From CAZKWG01 sp964615375 (GTDB lineage: Bacteria > Myxococcota_A > UBA796 > CAZKWG01): a stretch of 64,000 nucleotides of DNA. Where the stretch lies: positions 1 to 64,000 of the forward strand of contig CAZTOW010000045.1 in assembly GCA_964615375.1 (NCBI GenBank), read 5' to 3'. The number at the start of each line of letters is the position of its first letter. The first letter of the stretch is position 1. Of this stretch, positions 33,446 to 42,840 are shown in pieces. The position numbers were made by a program, and so were the translations under genes. The notes below the pieces were generated by a model. The model made no database searches. It was not told the origin of the DNA and saw only the letters and a list, made by a program, of their open reading frames with translations.

Positions 33446-34512
33446 GGGAGCACCTCCACCTGTCCGGGCATGGCGAGCAGCAGGACGGCCAGGATGAGCT
33501 CGGTGAGCTGCTTCTGACCCCAGCCCTTCTCCGGCGCGCGGCCGAAGCGTGCCGCCAGCGCCTCCTTCATCTCACGGTTGATAGTGCCGAGCGCGCGGCT
33601 CACGGCGCTGGGGTCGCGGAAGCGGGGGACCTCGGCCACGATCTGCTCGTAACGCTGGCCCCTGGCCAGGCGCTCCAGGAGGTCTCGGTCCTCGTCCTTC
33701 AAGCTCTGGTAGCAGCGCAGGACCGCCTCGCGCACGGCCATGCGGTCGAGCGGATCGTCGTCCTCCTGGATGGGGATGGGCTCGGGCGGCTGGTCCGGGT
33801 CGTCCGAGCGCTCGAAGCCTCCGCGGTTCTGCCCAGGCGGCGGAGGGGGAGGAGGCAGAATCTCCGCCAGCAGGTCGGAGATCTGCCCCTGCGTCGCGGG
33901 CCCCAGGAGCAGCAGGGCCTCGCGCACCAGGACCGCGGTCCCCTGGTCCGCCACCGCTCCCAGGCGGGCGCGCACCTGCTCCGGGCGGGCCAGCGCGCGC
34001 AGGCGTGGCGCCTCGCGCAGGGCCCAGCGGGTGTTCGTCCCCGGGCGTGGGGGCGGGAGCGGGCTGCCTGGATCGCGCGGCGGGAGCTGGGGATCGGCGA
34101 GCTCCTGGAGGGCCTGGCCCACCTCGCGATAGAGCCGGGCGCGGGCGGCCTCGTGGGGGTCGCGCGCGCACAGCCAGGCGCGGTCCAGGCGGATCACCTC
34201 GCGGGCGATGCTCAGGTGCGCGAAGAACGTGTGGTGGCGGATCATGCGGGTGTCCAGGTCGTCCTCCACATATCCGCGGAAGGGCACGCGCCCCTGGTGC
34301 GGGAAGCGCGACTTCTGCACGCGGTCGCAGACGAAGAAGACCTCGTCGGCCAGCGAGAGCACCGACTCCTCGGAGCGCTGGGCCAGGGCGTACCAGCTCT
34401 CCGGCATGCGGCGGAGCAGCTGCTGGCAGCCGGCGTGGATCTCCTGGAAGACCGGGCGAGCGGGGTGGTGGAGCAGGATGTAGGCGCGGAGGAGCTCGGG
34501 GAGGGGGGGCAT
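33442..34512 (-). CDS. Sigma-70-like regulator (tentative)
   Basis: A 356-residue protein. ESVLSLADEVFFVCDRVQ and VPFRGYVEDDLDTRMIRHH resemble sigma region 2; after a long proline-rich linker (PPPPPPG near residue 220), LKDEDRDLLERLARGQRYE and SAVSRALGTINREMKEAL resemble region 4 HTH. The C-terminal 40 residues contain a hydrophobic stretch (TELILAVLLLAM). The resemblance is by eye and moderate. Coupled by ATGA overlap to a small partner. Family members would direct RNA polymerase to dedicated promoters. Confidence 0.45.
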   Translation of the reverse strand: MPPLPELLRAYILLHHPARPVFQEIHAGCQQLLRRMPESWYALAQRSEESVLSLADEVFFVCDRVQKSRFPHQGRVPFRGYVEDDLDTRMIRHHTFFAHLSIAREVIRLDRAWLCARDPHEAARARLYREVGQALQELADPQLPPRDPGSPLPPPRPGTNTRWALREAPRLRALARPEQVRARLGAVADQGTAVLVREALLLLGPATQGQISDLLAEILPPPPPPPGQNRGGFERSDDPDQPPEPIPIQEDDDPLDRMAVREAVLRCYQSLKDEDRDLLERLARGQRYEQIVAEVPRFRDPSAVSRALGTINREMKEALAARFGRAPEKGWGQKQLTELILAVLLLAMPGQVEVLP

Positions 34513-34535
34513 GGGAGGGCTCTGTGCTAGTGTTA

Positions 34536-35693
34536 TTAGTATGAGTGGGAGAGGAGGAGGTAGGCGGCGCCGGCGTCGGATTCGTGGCCGGGGGCGCCGA
34601 TGAGGAGGTTGGAGAGGCCGTCGGCGTTGACGTCGCCGAGGGAAGATATTGAAGAACCAGCGTTGTCGTAGGCTTCGCCAAGGAATTTCGCGTCTGCGTG
34701 CGCCAGGTCGAGGCTCCCTGTCACGGGCCCCAGGATCAGGTAGGTCGAGCCGGCATACTCATCGCTGGGGGTGTAGCTCGGGGCGCCGACGAGCAGGTCC
34801 GCCCGCTCGTCGCCGTTCACGTCCCCGGCCGTGGAGACGGTGTCGCCCGCCCAGGCGTCACCCAGCTCCCCAAGCAGCCGAGCGTCGGCGTCACCCAGGT
34901 TCAGGTCTCCCGTCACAGGTCCCAGGACCAGGTAGGCCGCCCCCGAGTCGGACTCCGCCGCGTCAACCTGTGACGCTCCTACGAGCAGATCGGCCCAGCC
35001 GTCGCCGTTCACGTCCCCAACTGCGGCGACAGCGCGGCCGGCGAGGTCGAGGTGTTCCTCGCCTGTCAGCCGAGCGTCGACCAGCGTAATGTCCAGGTCT
35101 CCGCTCGCTGGCCCCAGCACGAGGTAGGCGGCGCCGGCGAAGGAGCCGCCCGCGTCAGGGTGTCGAGCGCCGACGAGCAGATCGACGCGCCCATCACCGT
35201 CGATGTCACCGGCAGCAGAGACGCACCAGCCGGCCTCATCGCCCGTCTCGGCACCGACGAGTCGTATGTCGGCGTCGACGAGTTGCACTTCTCCGACCCA
35301 CTGACAGAGATCATACGCCGTCGCTTCCGTGCCGTCGCAGTCCTGAACGATCCCGTCGTCGCAGACCTCCGGCGCTCCTGGGTAGCGGGTCGGGTCGGTG
35401 TCGTCGCAGTCTCCAGCGATGTTCGCGTAGCCCTCGGGACCGTAGCAGGTCGGCTCGATCTCCACCTCAGCGTCGCCGTATCCGTCCCCGTCCTGGTCGA
35501 GATACCAGGGGGTGGTTGAGCCAACGTCGGCGTCGGTCGGGTCGCAGTCTTCCTCCAGGGGTACGCTGTCTCCGTCCTCGTCCAGGGGCCTCACAGCCTC
35601 GGCTTTGTCGGTGGTGCAGGCGGATGTAATACTCACCACAGTCAGCGTCATGATCCACCCAGACCTGCACCTCTTCTCGGTCATCCTCTCCAT
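34536..35693 (-). CDS. FG-GAP repeat lipoprotein with MopE-like motif
   Basis: About 385 residues; I start at ATG 35693 because the open frame above it encodes the palindromic element. A second ATG follows 9 nt later. A hydrophobic segment ends in Cys (TVVSITSAC), suggesting a lipoprotein. An Asp-rich metal-binding stretch (DEDGDSVPLEEDCDP, YLDQDGDGYGD) precedes four FG-GAP repeats of about 65 residues (GDVNGDGWADLLVGA, GAAYLVLGPV), the integrin-type beta-propeller blades that bind Ca. It ends AAYLLLSHSY. Surface-exposed role inferred. Last of a five-gene minus-strand set. Confidence 0.85.
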   Translation of the reverse strand: MERMTEKRCRSGWIMTLTVVSITSACTTDKAEAVRPLDEDGDSVPLEEDCDPTDADVGSTTPWYLDQDGDGYGDAEVEIEPTCYGPEGYANIAGDCDDTDPTRYPGAPEVCDDGIVQDCDGTEATAYDLCQWVGEVQLVDADIRLVGAETGDEAGWCVSAAGDIDGDGRVDLLVGARHPDAGGSFAGAAYLVLGPASGDLDITLVDARLTGEEHLDLAGRAVAAVGDVNGDGWADLLVGASQVDAAESDSGAAYLVLGPVTGDLNLGDADARLLGELGDAWAGDTVSTAGDVNGDERADLLVGAPSYTPSDEYAGSTYLILGPVTGSLDLAHADAKFLGEAYDNAGSSISSLGDVNADGLSNLLIGAPGHESDAGAAYLLLSHSY

Positions 35694-35715
35694 CCCTTCG
35701 TTGCCCCGAAGGAGA

Positions 35716-35787
35716 GCGAACCGCCAAGACGCCAAGGTCGCCAAGAGGACGCCCTCCTTGGCGGCCTTGGCGTCTTGGCGGTTTGCG
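35716..35787. repeat. Long palindromic repeat
   Basis: Arms of 31 bp with 3 mismatches (GCGAACCGCCAAGACGCC against its complement) around an 11-nt centre, in the gap between two FG-GAP genes. The arm sequence is related to the ends of the MITE-like element at 17634. As RNA it would form a very stable hairpin, possibly limiting readthrough. Confidence 0.8.
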
Positions 35788-35868
35788 CCACGCTCCTTGG
35801 TGGCGGCGCGGTGGGGAGGATGATCAGCGCTGAGGGTAGACAGGTCTGTGGGGAGGGGCATGAGCGCC

Positions 35869-37602
35869 TTAGAAGTTGTGTGAGAGGAGGAGATAGGCAG
35901 CGCCGGCGTTGTCGCCGGCCTCTGGGGCGCCAATAAGGATGTCTGCAAGCCCATCGTTGTTGACATCTCCTGCAGCCGACACAGCACCTCCCGCTTGACC
36001 ACCTGGCACGTTTCCTACGAGCTTCGCCCCTACATCAGAGAGTGAGTTTACGCCGATGACTGGGCTGGGGACTATGTACACAATTCCAGCATCGCCATCG
36101 TTGTGTGGCTGGGGGGCTCCGACGAGGAGGTCTGATAAGCTGTCTCCATTCACATCGCCTGCCGTTGAGACCGATTGGCCTGCATAGTCTAGACCCTCGT
36201 CGCCGATCAGCTTCGCTTCGGAACCCGAAAAATAGTGTTGGCCACTGATTGGAGTGAGCACCACGTAGGTGGCGCCCGCTGAAGCACCACCGGTGTAAGA
36301 ACCTGGTGCGCCGATGAGCAGGTCTGCGAGTCCATCCCCGTTCACATCGCCGGCAGTAGATACAGATGTACCTGCATCGTCACCTTCCTCTTCGCCTATC
36401 AGCTTCGCGTCCGCGTCTTGAAGACTCTGCTGTCCAGATACTGGCCCCAAAAGTAGATACGCTGAACCCGCATCATCCGAGAGGGAAGAGGCTGTAGGAG
36501 CGCCGATGAGCAGGTCTGCGAGTCCGTCACCATTCACATCGCTCGCTGTTGACACAGCCCACCCTGCATAGTCTCCCACTTCTTCACCGAGGAGTTTGGC
36601 GTTGGCCTCTGACAGAGTCCGATCTCCCTCGCTCGGTCCAGACATCAGATAGACCGCGCCGGCAAATGTGCCGATCTCATTCAGGTATGGTGCGCCTGCC
36701 AGCATATCGGCGTAGCCATCTCCGTCCACGTCACCCGCCATGGAGACGGACACGCCAACAATATCCAAAGGGGCCTCACCAACGAACTTCGCGTCGGCCT
36801 CCGAGAGGCTGAGCTCGTCAGTAACCGGGCCCAGGACCAGGTAGACCGCGCCTGCTTCGCTGCCGCCAGCATCCTGACTGGTGGCTCCGATGATAATGTC
36901 CGCGAGGCTATCACCACTTACATCTGACCCTCCCGAAATGGAACAAGCAGCACCATCGCCCCTGTCCTCAGCCAGAATCTTCGCGGTTGCTTCCGACAGG
37001 GTATGTTGTCCGCTTACTAGACCAAATACCACGTAGACGACTCCTCGGTCATGGCGCCCGACTCCCAACCCTGGCGCGGCTACTAGCATGTCTTCGACTG
37101 TATCGCCATTCAGGTCGCCCCCCGTCGAGATCTGCGATCCTGCGTGGTCGTTCTCCTCGCCTGTGAGTGTCGCGTCGGCGTCGTTCAGGCTTCCCTCCCC
37201 ATGCTGGAGGCACTCCATCTGAGCATCCCACTCGGTTCCTGTGCAATTCTGAACAATTTGATCGTCACAGATCTCTGTCGCTCCTGGATATTGCGTGGTG
37301 TTCGTGTCATCGCAATCCCCGCTCTGCGCAACGTGAAGCGCAGGTCCCTCGCAGCCAGCCGAGGTCTCCTGGCCGGCATCGCCGAAACCATCTCCGTCCT
37401 GGTCCAGATACCATGTTCGCCCCGAGCCCACCTCAGGATCCTGCGGATCACAATCGTCCTCCAATCCCACTCCATCCCCATCCCCGTCCAGGAACACCTC
37501 CAACTCCACCTGGCCGACGACGCACCCTCCCTGCACCCACGCCAGCCCTATCGCGAGAATCCACCTACGGTTGTTCTGATCGCCGATCTTGCGCATCACC
37601 AT
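35869..37602 (-). CDS. FG-GAP repeat lipoprotein with MopE-like motif
   Basis: A 577-residue protein starting at ATG 37602 (GGAGG 5 nt upstream); the long open frame beyond is a shadow of the caspase gene. The N-terminus has a hydrophobic segment ending VQGGC. The metal-binding motif DGDGDGVGLEDDCDPQDP is followed by seven FG-GAP blades (GDVNGDGLADLLIGAP, GSAYLLLGPVSG). It is AT-richer than its neighbours, suggesting a different history. The start overlaps the stop of the caspase gene by several bases. Confidence 0.85.
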   Translation of the reverse strand: MVMRKIGDQNNRRWILAIGLAWVQGGCVVGQVELEVFLDGDGDGVGLEDDCDPQDPEVGSGRTWYLDQDGDGFGDAGQETSAGCEGPALHVAQSGDCDDTNTTQYPGATEICDDQIVQNCTGTEWDAQMECLQHGEGSLNDADATLTGEENDHAGSQISTGGDLNGDTVEDMLVAAPGLGVGRHDRGVVYVVFGLVSGQHTLSEATAKILAEDRGDGAACSISGGSDVSGDSLADIIIGATSQDAGGSEAGAVYLVLGPVTDELSLSEADAKFVGEAPLDIVGVSVSMAGDVDGDGYADMLAGAPYLNEIGTFAGAVYLMSGPSEGDRTLSEANAKLLGEEVGDYAGWAVSTASDVNGDGLADLLIGAPTASSLSDDAGSAYLLLGPVSGQQSLQDADAKLIGEEEGDDAGTSVSTAGDVNGDGLADLLIGAPGSYTGGASAGATYVVLTPISGQHYFSGSEAKLIGDEGLDYAGQSVSTAGDVNGDSLSDLLVGAPQPHNDGDAGIVYIVPSPVIGVNSLSDVGAKLVGNVPGGQAGGAVSAAGDVNNDGLADILIGAPEAGDNAGAAYLLLSHNF

Positions 37603-39293
37603 ACCATCCTCCAAGCCACTACCCCCAGCCCCACCGACACGCCACCTGTCACCACCGCCCCCGCGCCCAGCGCGTTGGTGGTCCACCGCAGTCGGCGCTC
37701 CTCGGTGACGCCCTTCTCCCGGGCCATCTCCGGATCCCAGGTCGTCTCCCCACAGGTCTCCCCGGCCGCGATGCACTCCCCTGTCTCCACATAGGCCCGC
37801 TCCGCCAGCGCGCTCAGCGCCCAGAGCCCTCCGCTCACCGCCGCTGCGCCTCCAGCGCCCAGCGCGAGACGCAGCCCCCGAGCGCGCTCCCCGGCGATGG
37901 GGGGCCGCACGGCGTCCGAGAGCACCGGCGCCTGGCCCTCGCCGTCCCAGCGTGTGGGCAGGTCCGCCACGCCGTAGCCCCAGTCCACCTGCAGCGTGAG
38001 CGGCAGGGGGCTCGGCATGCGCGCGCGCTCGAGCCCGCCCACCGTGACCGCGCCCTCGGGTGGCGCGCGGGGCGTCGGCACCAGGCCCACCCCCAGGCGC
38101 TCGGCCTGGGCGCGGATGGGCTCGGGCAGCCCACAGCCCTGGGGCAGCTCCAGGGACAGGCCCGCCTCCTGCGCGGTCCAGGTGGCGGCCCGCCACTCCC
38201 GAGCGGCGCCAAGCTCGTCATGCACAGAGGCCGCGTAGAGCGCCCCGATCTGATGATCCCGCAGATCCTGGCGAGGCGAGAGCGGTTGGCTCAGGCAGTC
38301 CAGCGAGGCGCGGGCCCGGGTGGCGGCCGCGGTGAAGCGCGAGGGATCCTGAGCGGCGCAGAGGCGCAGCGCGTCCTCCTGGGCCTGATTCAGCGAGTCC
38401 CCGGTGGCTGGGCAGCGGGCCTGCTCCTGGCGGGGGACCTGCACGATGGCCAGATCGCCTCCCTGGACCTCGCCCGCGCGCACGGGCACCTGCGGGCCGC
38501 CCACCCGGGGCACGGTGGCCAGGCGCTGGCGCGTGTACTGGTAGAGCTCGTCGAGGCTCACGACGCCGTCGGCGGGCTGGCCGGGCAGCGTTCCGTCGGC
38601 GCTCCCCTCCAGCGCCTCCACCGCGAACGCCGTGAACGCCCCGTGCCCCAGGCTGTCTACCTCCTGCGCGGTCTGGTCGAAGGGGGTGGCGAAGACCGTC
38701 ACCGTGCCCTGCAGATCGTACTGCCGACCCATGGGGACGAAGCCGCCGCTGCCCTCCAGGCTCTTGCTCTGGTCACGGCAGGCGTCTACCAGCACCAGCC
38801 GGGCGGTGGCGGGGACCTGCTCGACCAGGTGCAGCACCTCGGTCATCGGCACGCCGGTCTGCTCCAGCACCGTAGGCGAGACATCCAGAGGAAAGAGGTA
38901 GTTCTCCTTGATCTTCCCGTCCGTCGATGCCCCGCCGTGCCCGGAGAAGTAGACCACCAGCAGGTCCAGATCGCGCCGCGCCTGCAGCGCCGTGAGCTGC
39001 TCAAAGATGTGCGTGTAGGTGGGCGAGAGCGGGTCGTTGGTGTCCGCCGTCGTCATCATCACCACGTCGCCCGGCGCGAAGCTGCCGCTCTCGATGAGCG
39101 CGCGCGCCACGGCCTGCGCGTCGTCTACGGCGTAGCGGAGCGGCGAGACGCTCTTGTAGGCCTCGACCCCGATGATCAGCGCGGCGGCCCGTCCCTGGTG
39201 GAGGGGGGTGGGGGCAGGAGAGCGGTCGAGGTCGCGCTCGGCGGCGAGGGTGAGGGGGAGGAGGAGGGGGAGGGGGAAGAGGGGGAGGAACAT
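37596..39293 (-). CDS. Caspase family (C14) protease with C-terminal membrane helices
   Basis: A 565-residue protein with a signal peptide (LPLLLPLTLAA) and complete dyad: His119 (VVYFSGHGG) and Cys172 (LVLVDACRDQ). The caspase domain ends near residue 290. A Cys-rich helical middle part follows (LCAAQDPSRFTAAATRAR), then two hydrophobic segments near the C-terminus (about 475-495 and 535-560), so the protease is periplasmic or surface-exposed and membrane-anchored. It lies between FG-GAP lipoprotein genes with near-zero spacing, which suggests joint function. Confidence 0.88.
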   Translation of the reverse strand: MFLPLFPLPLLLPLTLAAERDLDRSPAPTPLHQGRAAALIIGVEAYKSVSPLRYAVDDAQAVARALIESGSFAPGDVVMMTTADTNDPLSPTYTHIFEQLTALQARRDLDLLVVYFSGHGGASTDGKIKENYLFPLDVSPTVLEQTGVPMTEVLHLVEQVPATARLVLVDACRDQSKSLEGSGGFVPMGRQYDLQGTVTVFATPFDQTAQEVDSLGHGAFTAFAVEALEGSADGTLPGQPADGVVSLDELYQYTRQRLATVPRVGGPQVPVRAGEVQGGDLAIVQVPRQEQARCPATGDSLNQAQEDALRLCAAQDPSRFTAAATRARASLDCLSQPLSPRQDLRDHQIGALYAASVHDELGAAREWRAATWTAQEAGLSLELPQGCGLPEPIRAQAERLGVGLVPTPRAPPEGAVTVGGLERARMPSPLPLTLQVDWGYGVADLPTRWDGEGQAPVLSDAVRPPIAGERARGLRLALGAGGAAAVSGGLWALSALAERAYVETGECIAAGETCGETTWDPEMAREKGVTEERRLRWTTNALGAGAVVTGGVSVGLGVVAWRMVW

Positions 39294-39301
39294 GGGGGGC
39301 C

Positions 39302-40834
39302 TCAGTAGGAGGGGGACAGGAGGAGGTAGATGGCGCCAGCGTCCTCTCCGCCTCCGTCGTGGCCTCTCGCGCCGACGAGCAGATCGGCCAGACCGTCGGC
39401 GTCGGCGTCGCCGGCCAGGGAGACCGAGCCGCCGGCGTGGTCGTAGCTCGCCTCGCCCGTGAGCGTCAGGTCGGCCTCCTCGACGTCGTGTGCGCCGGTC
39501 ACGGGCCCCAGGAACAGCCAGGCCGCGCCGGCCCGACTCTCGCTGGACTCGTCCTGCCAGCCACCGATGAACAGATCCGCGTGACCGTCGGCGTTGGTGT
39601 CCCCCTCCAGGGAGACGGAATCCCCCGCGCAGGCGTGGTCCAAGGCGCCTGCGACCTTCGCGTCGGCGGCGCTGAGGCTGGCTTCGCCGCTCACAGGGCC
39701 GTAGAGCAGGTAAGCTGCGCCCACATAGGAGCCCCCCGCCCCCAGGGTCGGGGAGCCGATGAGCAGATCGTCGAGGCCATCGGCGTTCACGTCCCCGCCG
39801 CCGGAGAGGATGTTGCCTGTCCCGGTCTCGATCATCTCGCTGGTGAGCATGGCGTCGGCGTCCGCCAGGTCAAACTCGCCGCTCACGGGGCCCAGGACCA
39901 GATAGACGGCGCCAGCGTTGCGGCCGTCCAGCTCCACGCCTGGCGCGCCGATGGCCAGGTCGCCCTGACCGTCGCCGTCGGTGTCTCCCACAGAGCAGAC
40001 GGCCCCGCCCGTGCCGCTCGCCCCCCGGTCGCCGTACAGCGTCGCATGCGCTTCGCTCAGGCTGTGCTCGCCGCTCACGGGACCCAGGACCACGAAGGCC
40101 GCGCCCATCGACCTTCTACGAGCGCTCCAGGAGGGAGCCCCGATGAACAGATCCGCATGCCCGTCGGCGTCCATGTCTCCCGCGCCGGAGACGGCTCCGC
40201 CCGCGTGGTCGGTCTCGTGCTCGCCGATGAGCTTCGTGTCCACGTCGGCCAGGCTGAGCTCTCCGCTCGCGGGGCCCAGGATCAGCCAGGCCGCGCCCGC
40301 CCGCTCTCCGCCCGCCTCATGGAGGTACGAGCCGATGAGCAGGTCGTCGAGGCCGTCGGCGTCCACGTCTCCGACGCCGGCCACGGCGGCGCCGATCTCG
40401 CCCTCGACCTCCGCGCCGAGGAACTTCCCCTGCGGGGAAGACAGGCTGGCCGGGCCGCTGGCGGGGCTGAGCACCACATAGACCGCGCCCGCCCGCTCTC
40501 CGCCCGAGCTCTCGGTCGGCGCGCTGATGGTCAGATCCGCAAGACCGTCGCCGTTGACGTCGCCCGCGAAGGACACACTGGAGCCTGCCTGATCCTCCTC
40601 CTTCTCACCGACGATCTTCGTGGTCGCGCTGGACAGCGAGCGCTCGCCGCTCCAGGAGCAGAGCGCCTGCGCCTCGGCCGCGGTGGCCTCGCAGTCCTGC
40701 ACCACGCCGTCCCCGCAGATCTCCTCGGCGCCTGAGTAGCGGCTGGGGTCGTCGCCGGGGCAGTCGGGGGTGGAGGTGTCGGGGGTGGAGGTCTTGTCGT
40801 CGGGGCGGCAGGCGAGGAGGAGGAGAAGGAGCAT
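39302..40834 (-). CDS. FG-GAP repeat lipoprotein
   Basis: A 510-residue lipoprotein (MLLLLLLAC, Cys9) starting at ATG 40834; the open frame above it is not used because the upstream gene overlaps it. After an Asp/Thr-rich spacer and a Cys-containing segment (EEICGDGVVQDCEA) there are about seven FG-GAP blades (GDVNADGLDDLLIGSP, GAAYLLYGPVSG) and the ending IYLLLSPSY. The caspase gene starts 8 nt downstream. Probable cell-surface beta-propeller; ligand unknown. Confidence 0.87.
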   Translation of the reverse strand: MLLLLLLACRPDDKTSTPDTSTPDCPGDDPSRYSGAEEICGDGVVQDCEATAAEAQALCSWSGERSLSSATTKIVGEKEEDQAGSSVSFAGDVNGDGLADLTISAPTESSGGERAGAVYVVLSPASGPASLSSPQGKFLGAEVEGEIGAAVAGVGDVDADGLDDLLIGSYLHEAGGERAGAAWLILGPASGELSLADVDTKLIGEHETDHAGGAVSGAGDMDADGHADLFIGAPSWSARRRSMGAAFVVLGPVSGEHSLSEAHATLYGDRGASGTGGAVCSVGDTDGDGQGDLAIGAPGVELDGRNAGAVYLVLGPVSGEFDLADADAMLTSEMIETGTGNILSGGGDVNADGLDDLLIGSPTLGAGGSYVGAAYLLYGPVSGEASLSAADAKVAGALDHACAGDSVSLEGDTNADGHADLFIGGWQDESSESRAGAAWLFLGPVTGAHDVEEADLTLTGEASYDHAGGSVSLAGDADADGLADLLVGARGHDGGGEDAGAIYLLLSPSY

Positions 40835-40841
40835 GGGGGCC

Positions 40842-41336
40842 TCAGTAGGAGGGGGAGAGGAGGAGGTAGGCGGCGCGCTCCGAGCCCGAGGGGATGTCCA
40901 CGCCGTTGGCGCTGATCCGCAGGTCGCCGAAGCCGTCCCCGTCCAGATCGCGGTAGTGGTCGAGGCCAGCGCCGTTGTCCGGCTCACCGCTGCAGTCGTT
41001 GTCCACACCGTCACATCCGTACAGAGCCTCATCGGCGCCTTCGTACATAGAAGCGTTACTATCCTTGCAATTTAAGGGTGTGGACTGTCCGTCCCCGTCC
41101 AGATCACTGTCGCGTGTGGAGGGGGCGCAGTCGTTGTCCAGGCCGTCATACTCGACCTCCAACGCCCCGGGATGAACGCCACGATCTTCAGGCCCACAGT
41201 CCTCGGCCAGGTTGTGGCCGTCCCCGTCTGCGTCCTCCAGTCCCTTGAAGTCCTCGCTCGGCGACAGCGCGCAGCCGGGCTGGCACAGGCCCCCGAGCAG
41301 ACTCAGGAGAGCGGCAGGGGAGACGCGGATCATCAT
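40842..41336 (-). CDS. MopE-like Asp-rich lipoprotein
   Basis: A 164-residue protein with paired ATGs at 41336/41333 and GGAGG just upstream. A hydrophobic N-terminus with two Cys (GGLCQPGC) is followed by putative metal-binding motifs: EDADGDGHNLAEDC, YDGLDNDCAP, GVDNDCSGEP and YRDLDGDGFGDL. These Asp/Gly/Cys repeats bind Cu or Ca in the MopE relatives. It ends AYLLLSPSY like the FG-GAP proteins, as if an FG-GAP protein had lost its blades. First gene of the minus-strand set. Confidence 0.8.
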   Translation of the reverse strand: MMIRVSPAALLSLLGGLCQPGCALSPSEDFKGLEDADGDGHNLAEDCGPEDRGVHPGALEVEYDGLDNDCAPSTRDSDLDGDGQSTPLNCKDSNASMYEGADEALYGCDGVDNDCSGEPDNGAGLDHYRDLDGDGFGDLRISANGVDIPSGSERAAYLLLSPSY

Positions 41337-41504
41337 GACCTCCGACCCAGGGAGCAGGGCGAACCTGCCCGCAGCATGCCACCCATCATAACGGCAGAGA
41401 AGACAGTGGGAGAGAAGCTGTTTCTCATTTCGAAACGACGCCCAGCATGGATAGGCTCGCCGCGAGGCCCCCAGCTTCGCCTCCCCCGCGCTGAGGAACA
41501 CGTC

Positions 41505-42307
41505 ATGGTCTGCCTTGTACGCCTGCTCTCCCTGCTCGTGCTCGCCCTTGGGTGGGGTGGGGCCGCCTCGGCGCAGGAGCCGGCCCGACCGGACCTCGCG
41601 CGCGGCGAGAGCTCCAGCGCGCGCTGCTGGAGAGCGGCAGCTTCCAGGGCAAGGACATCCTCCTGATGACGCCGGATCAGCCGAACCCGACCCTGCGCCC
41701 GACCCGGGCCAACGTGCTCAAGCAGCTCGTCGCGTTGGAGCAGAGCGGCGAGATGGATCTGCTCCTGGTCTACTTCTCGGGCCACGGCACGGCGGCGGAC
41801 ACGGATGGGGGGCGGCGCAACTACCTCTACCCTCAGGACACCGTCCCGGTCGTGCTGGAGGAGACCGGCCTCGGGGTGGAGGATCTGCTCACCCGGTTGG
41901 AGCGCATGGAGGCCCGCGGGCGCGTCGTCATCTTCGACGCCTGCCGGGGGGATCCCGGCGCGGCCAGGAGCGGCGGAGAGACGGGCTTCGCCGACGAGCG
42001 CTACGACAGCCGGGGCATGAAGATCCTCTTCAGCGCGGAGTTCGGCTCGCCCTCCTACGAGGACCCCGTGGCGCGCCAGGGCCTGTTCACCCGGCACCTC
42101 CTGGACGCGCTGGAGGGGCGGGCCGACGGCTTCCTGGGCTCCGCGCTGGTTCTACCGGAGGTTGTAGAGCAGCGAAGGCGCGCGCGCCGGCTGGCGCTGA
42201 GCGCGGGGGGGCGCGGCGGCGGCGCGTGAACGCGCTGGGCTACGGCGCGCAGGCGGCAGGGGGGGGCCGTGGGGCTGGTCGGCCTGGCGGTGACGGTGCG
42301 CTTCTGA
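41505..42307 (+). pseudogene. Decayed caspase family gene
   Basis: Three pieces of a homologue of the caspase gene at 37596. (1) A signal peptide from ATG 41505 (LLVLALGWGGAASAQ). (2) In another frame, from about 41600, the core with both catalytic motifs (LLVYFSGHG, VIFDACRGD); the expected first strand and DDA motif are missing. (3) After about 42150 the repeat-rich middle is missing, and a membrane-helix end (VNALGYGAQAAGG) is read only if the G7 run near 42260 is shortened by one. Frameshifts at both ends plus two deletions indicate a pseudogene, unless the assembly is wrong here. Confidence 0.65.
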
Positions 42308-42322
42308 GCTGGAGCTAAGGTC

Positions 42323-42769
42323 ATGAGGCTCGCGGCGCTGATCTTCCTGGTCCTCCTGGGATGTGGGTCAGAGAGCAAGCTCACGCTGGGGGACACCGGT
42401 AGCCCGGCGGGCTCGCCACGAGAGGGTAGGGCCCACCTGCAGGGCAAGGTGTGGACGGTGGATGGCGACCCGGTGGCGGGCGCGATCGTGTCTGTGGGCG
42501 CCCGCAAAGCCGCGACCAACGGCCTCGGCTTCTTCGTGCTGCAGGATCTGCCGGTTGGCCAGGCCGTGATCTCGGCGGAGGCGGAGGGCTTCGGCACGAC
42601 CGGGGCGGTGAGGACGCTGCAGGACGCGCTGGGCGAGGAGGTACAAGGGGAGGTGGAGGTCTCGGTCACACTGCTGAATGATGCGGGAGATCCAGACTCT
42701 GGCGAGAACGACCCGGACGGGACCCGCAACGACACGGGCGCCTTCGGCGGCCCCGCCGGCGCGTGGTGA
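42323..42769 (+). CDS. Lipoprotein with carboxypeptidase-regulatory-like domain
   Basis: A 148-residue lipoprotein (lipobox LVLLGC, Cys14). Residues about 38-95 form a small beta sandwich of the CarboxypepD_reg type (GKVWTVDGDPVAGAIVSV, ATNGLGFFVLQDLP, VISAEAEGF), often used as a surface adhesion or carbohydrate-binding module. The C-terminus, DPDGTRNDTGAFGG then PAGAW, is the ending motif typical of parallel beta-helix secreted proteins, and it recurs as a remnant at 44631. Located between the caspase pseudogene and an FG-GAP gene. Confidence 0.75.
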   Translation: MRLAALIFLVLLGCGSESKLTLGDTGSPAGSPREGRAHLQGKVWTVDGDPVAGAIVSVGARKAATNGLGFFVLQDLPVGQAVISAEAEGFGTTGAVRTLQDALGEEVQGEVEVSVTLLNDAGDPDSGENDPDGTRNDTGAFGGPAGAW

Positions 42770-42840
42770 GCCATACCATAACCCGATTCTGCACCGACCC
42801 CAGAGCGACGTGTGCTAAGCTCCACATCGTGAGGTGCCTG

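Noticed and set aside
37167..39308. 713-codon plus-strand frame opposite a caspase and FG-GAP gene
   Set aside because: No domain; the opposite strand has complete catalytic motifs.
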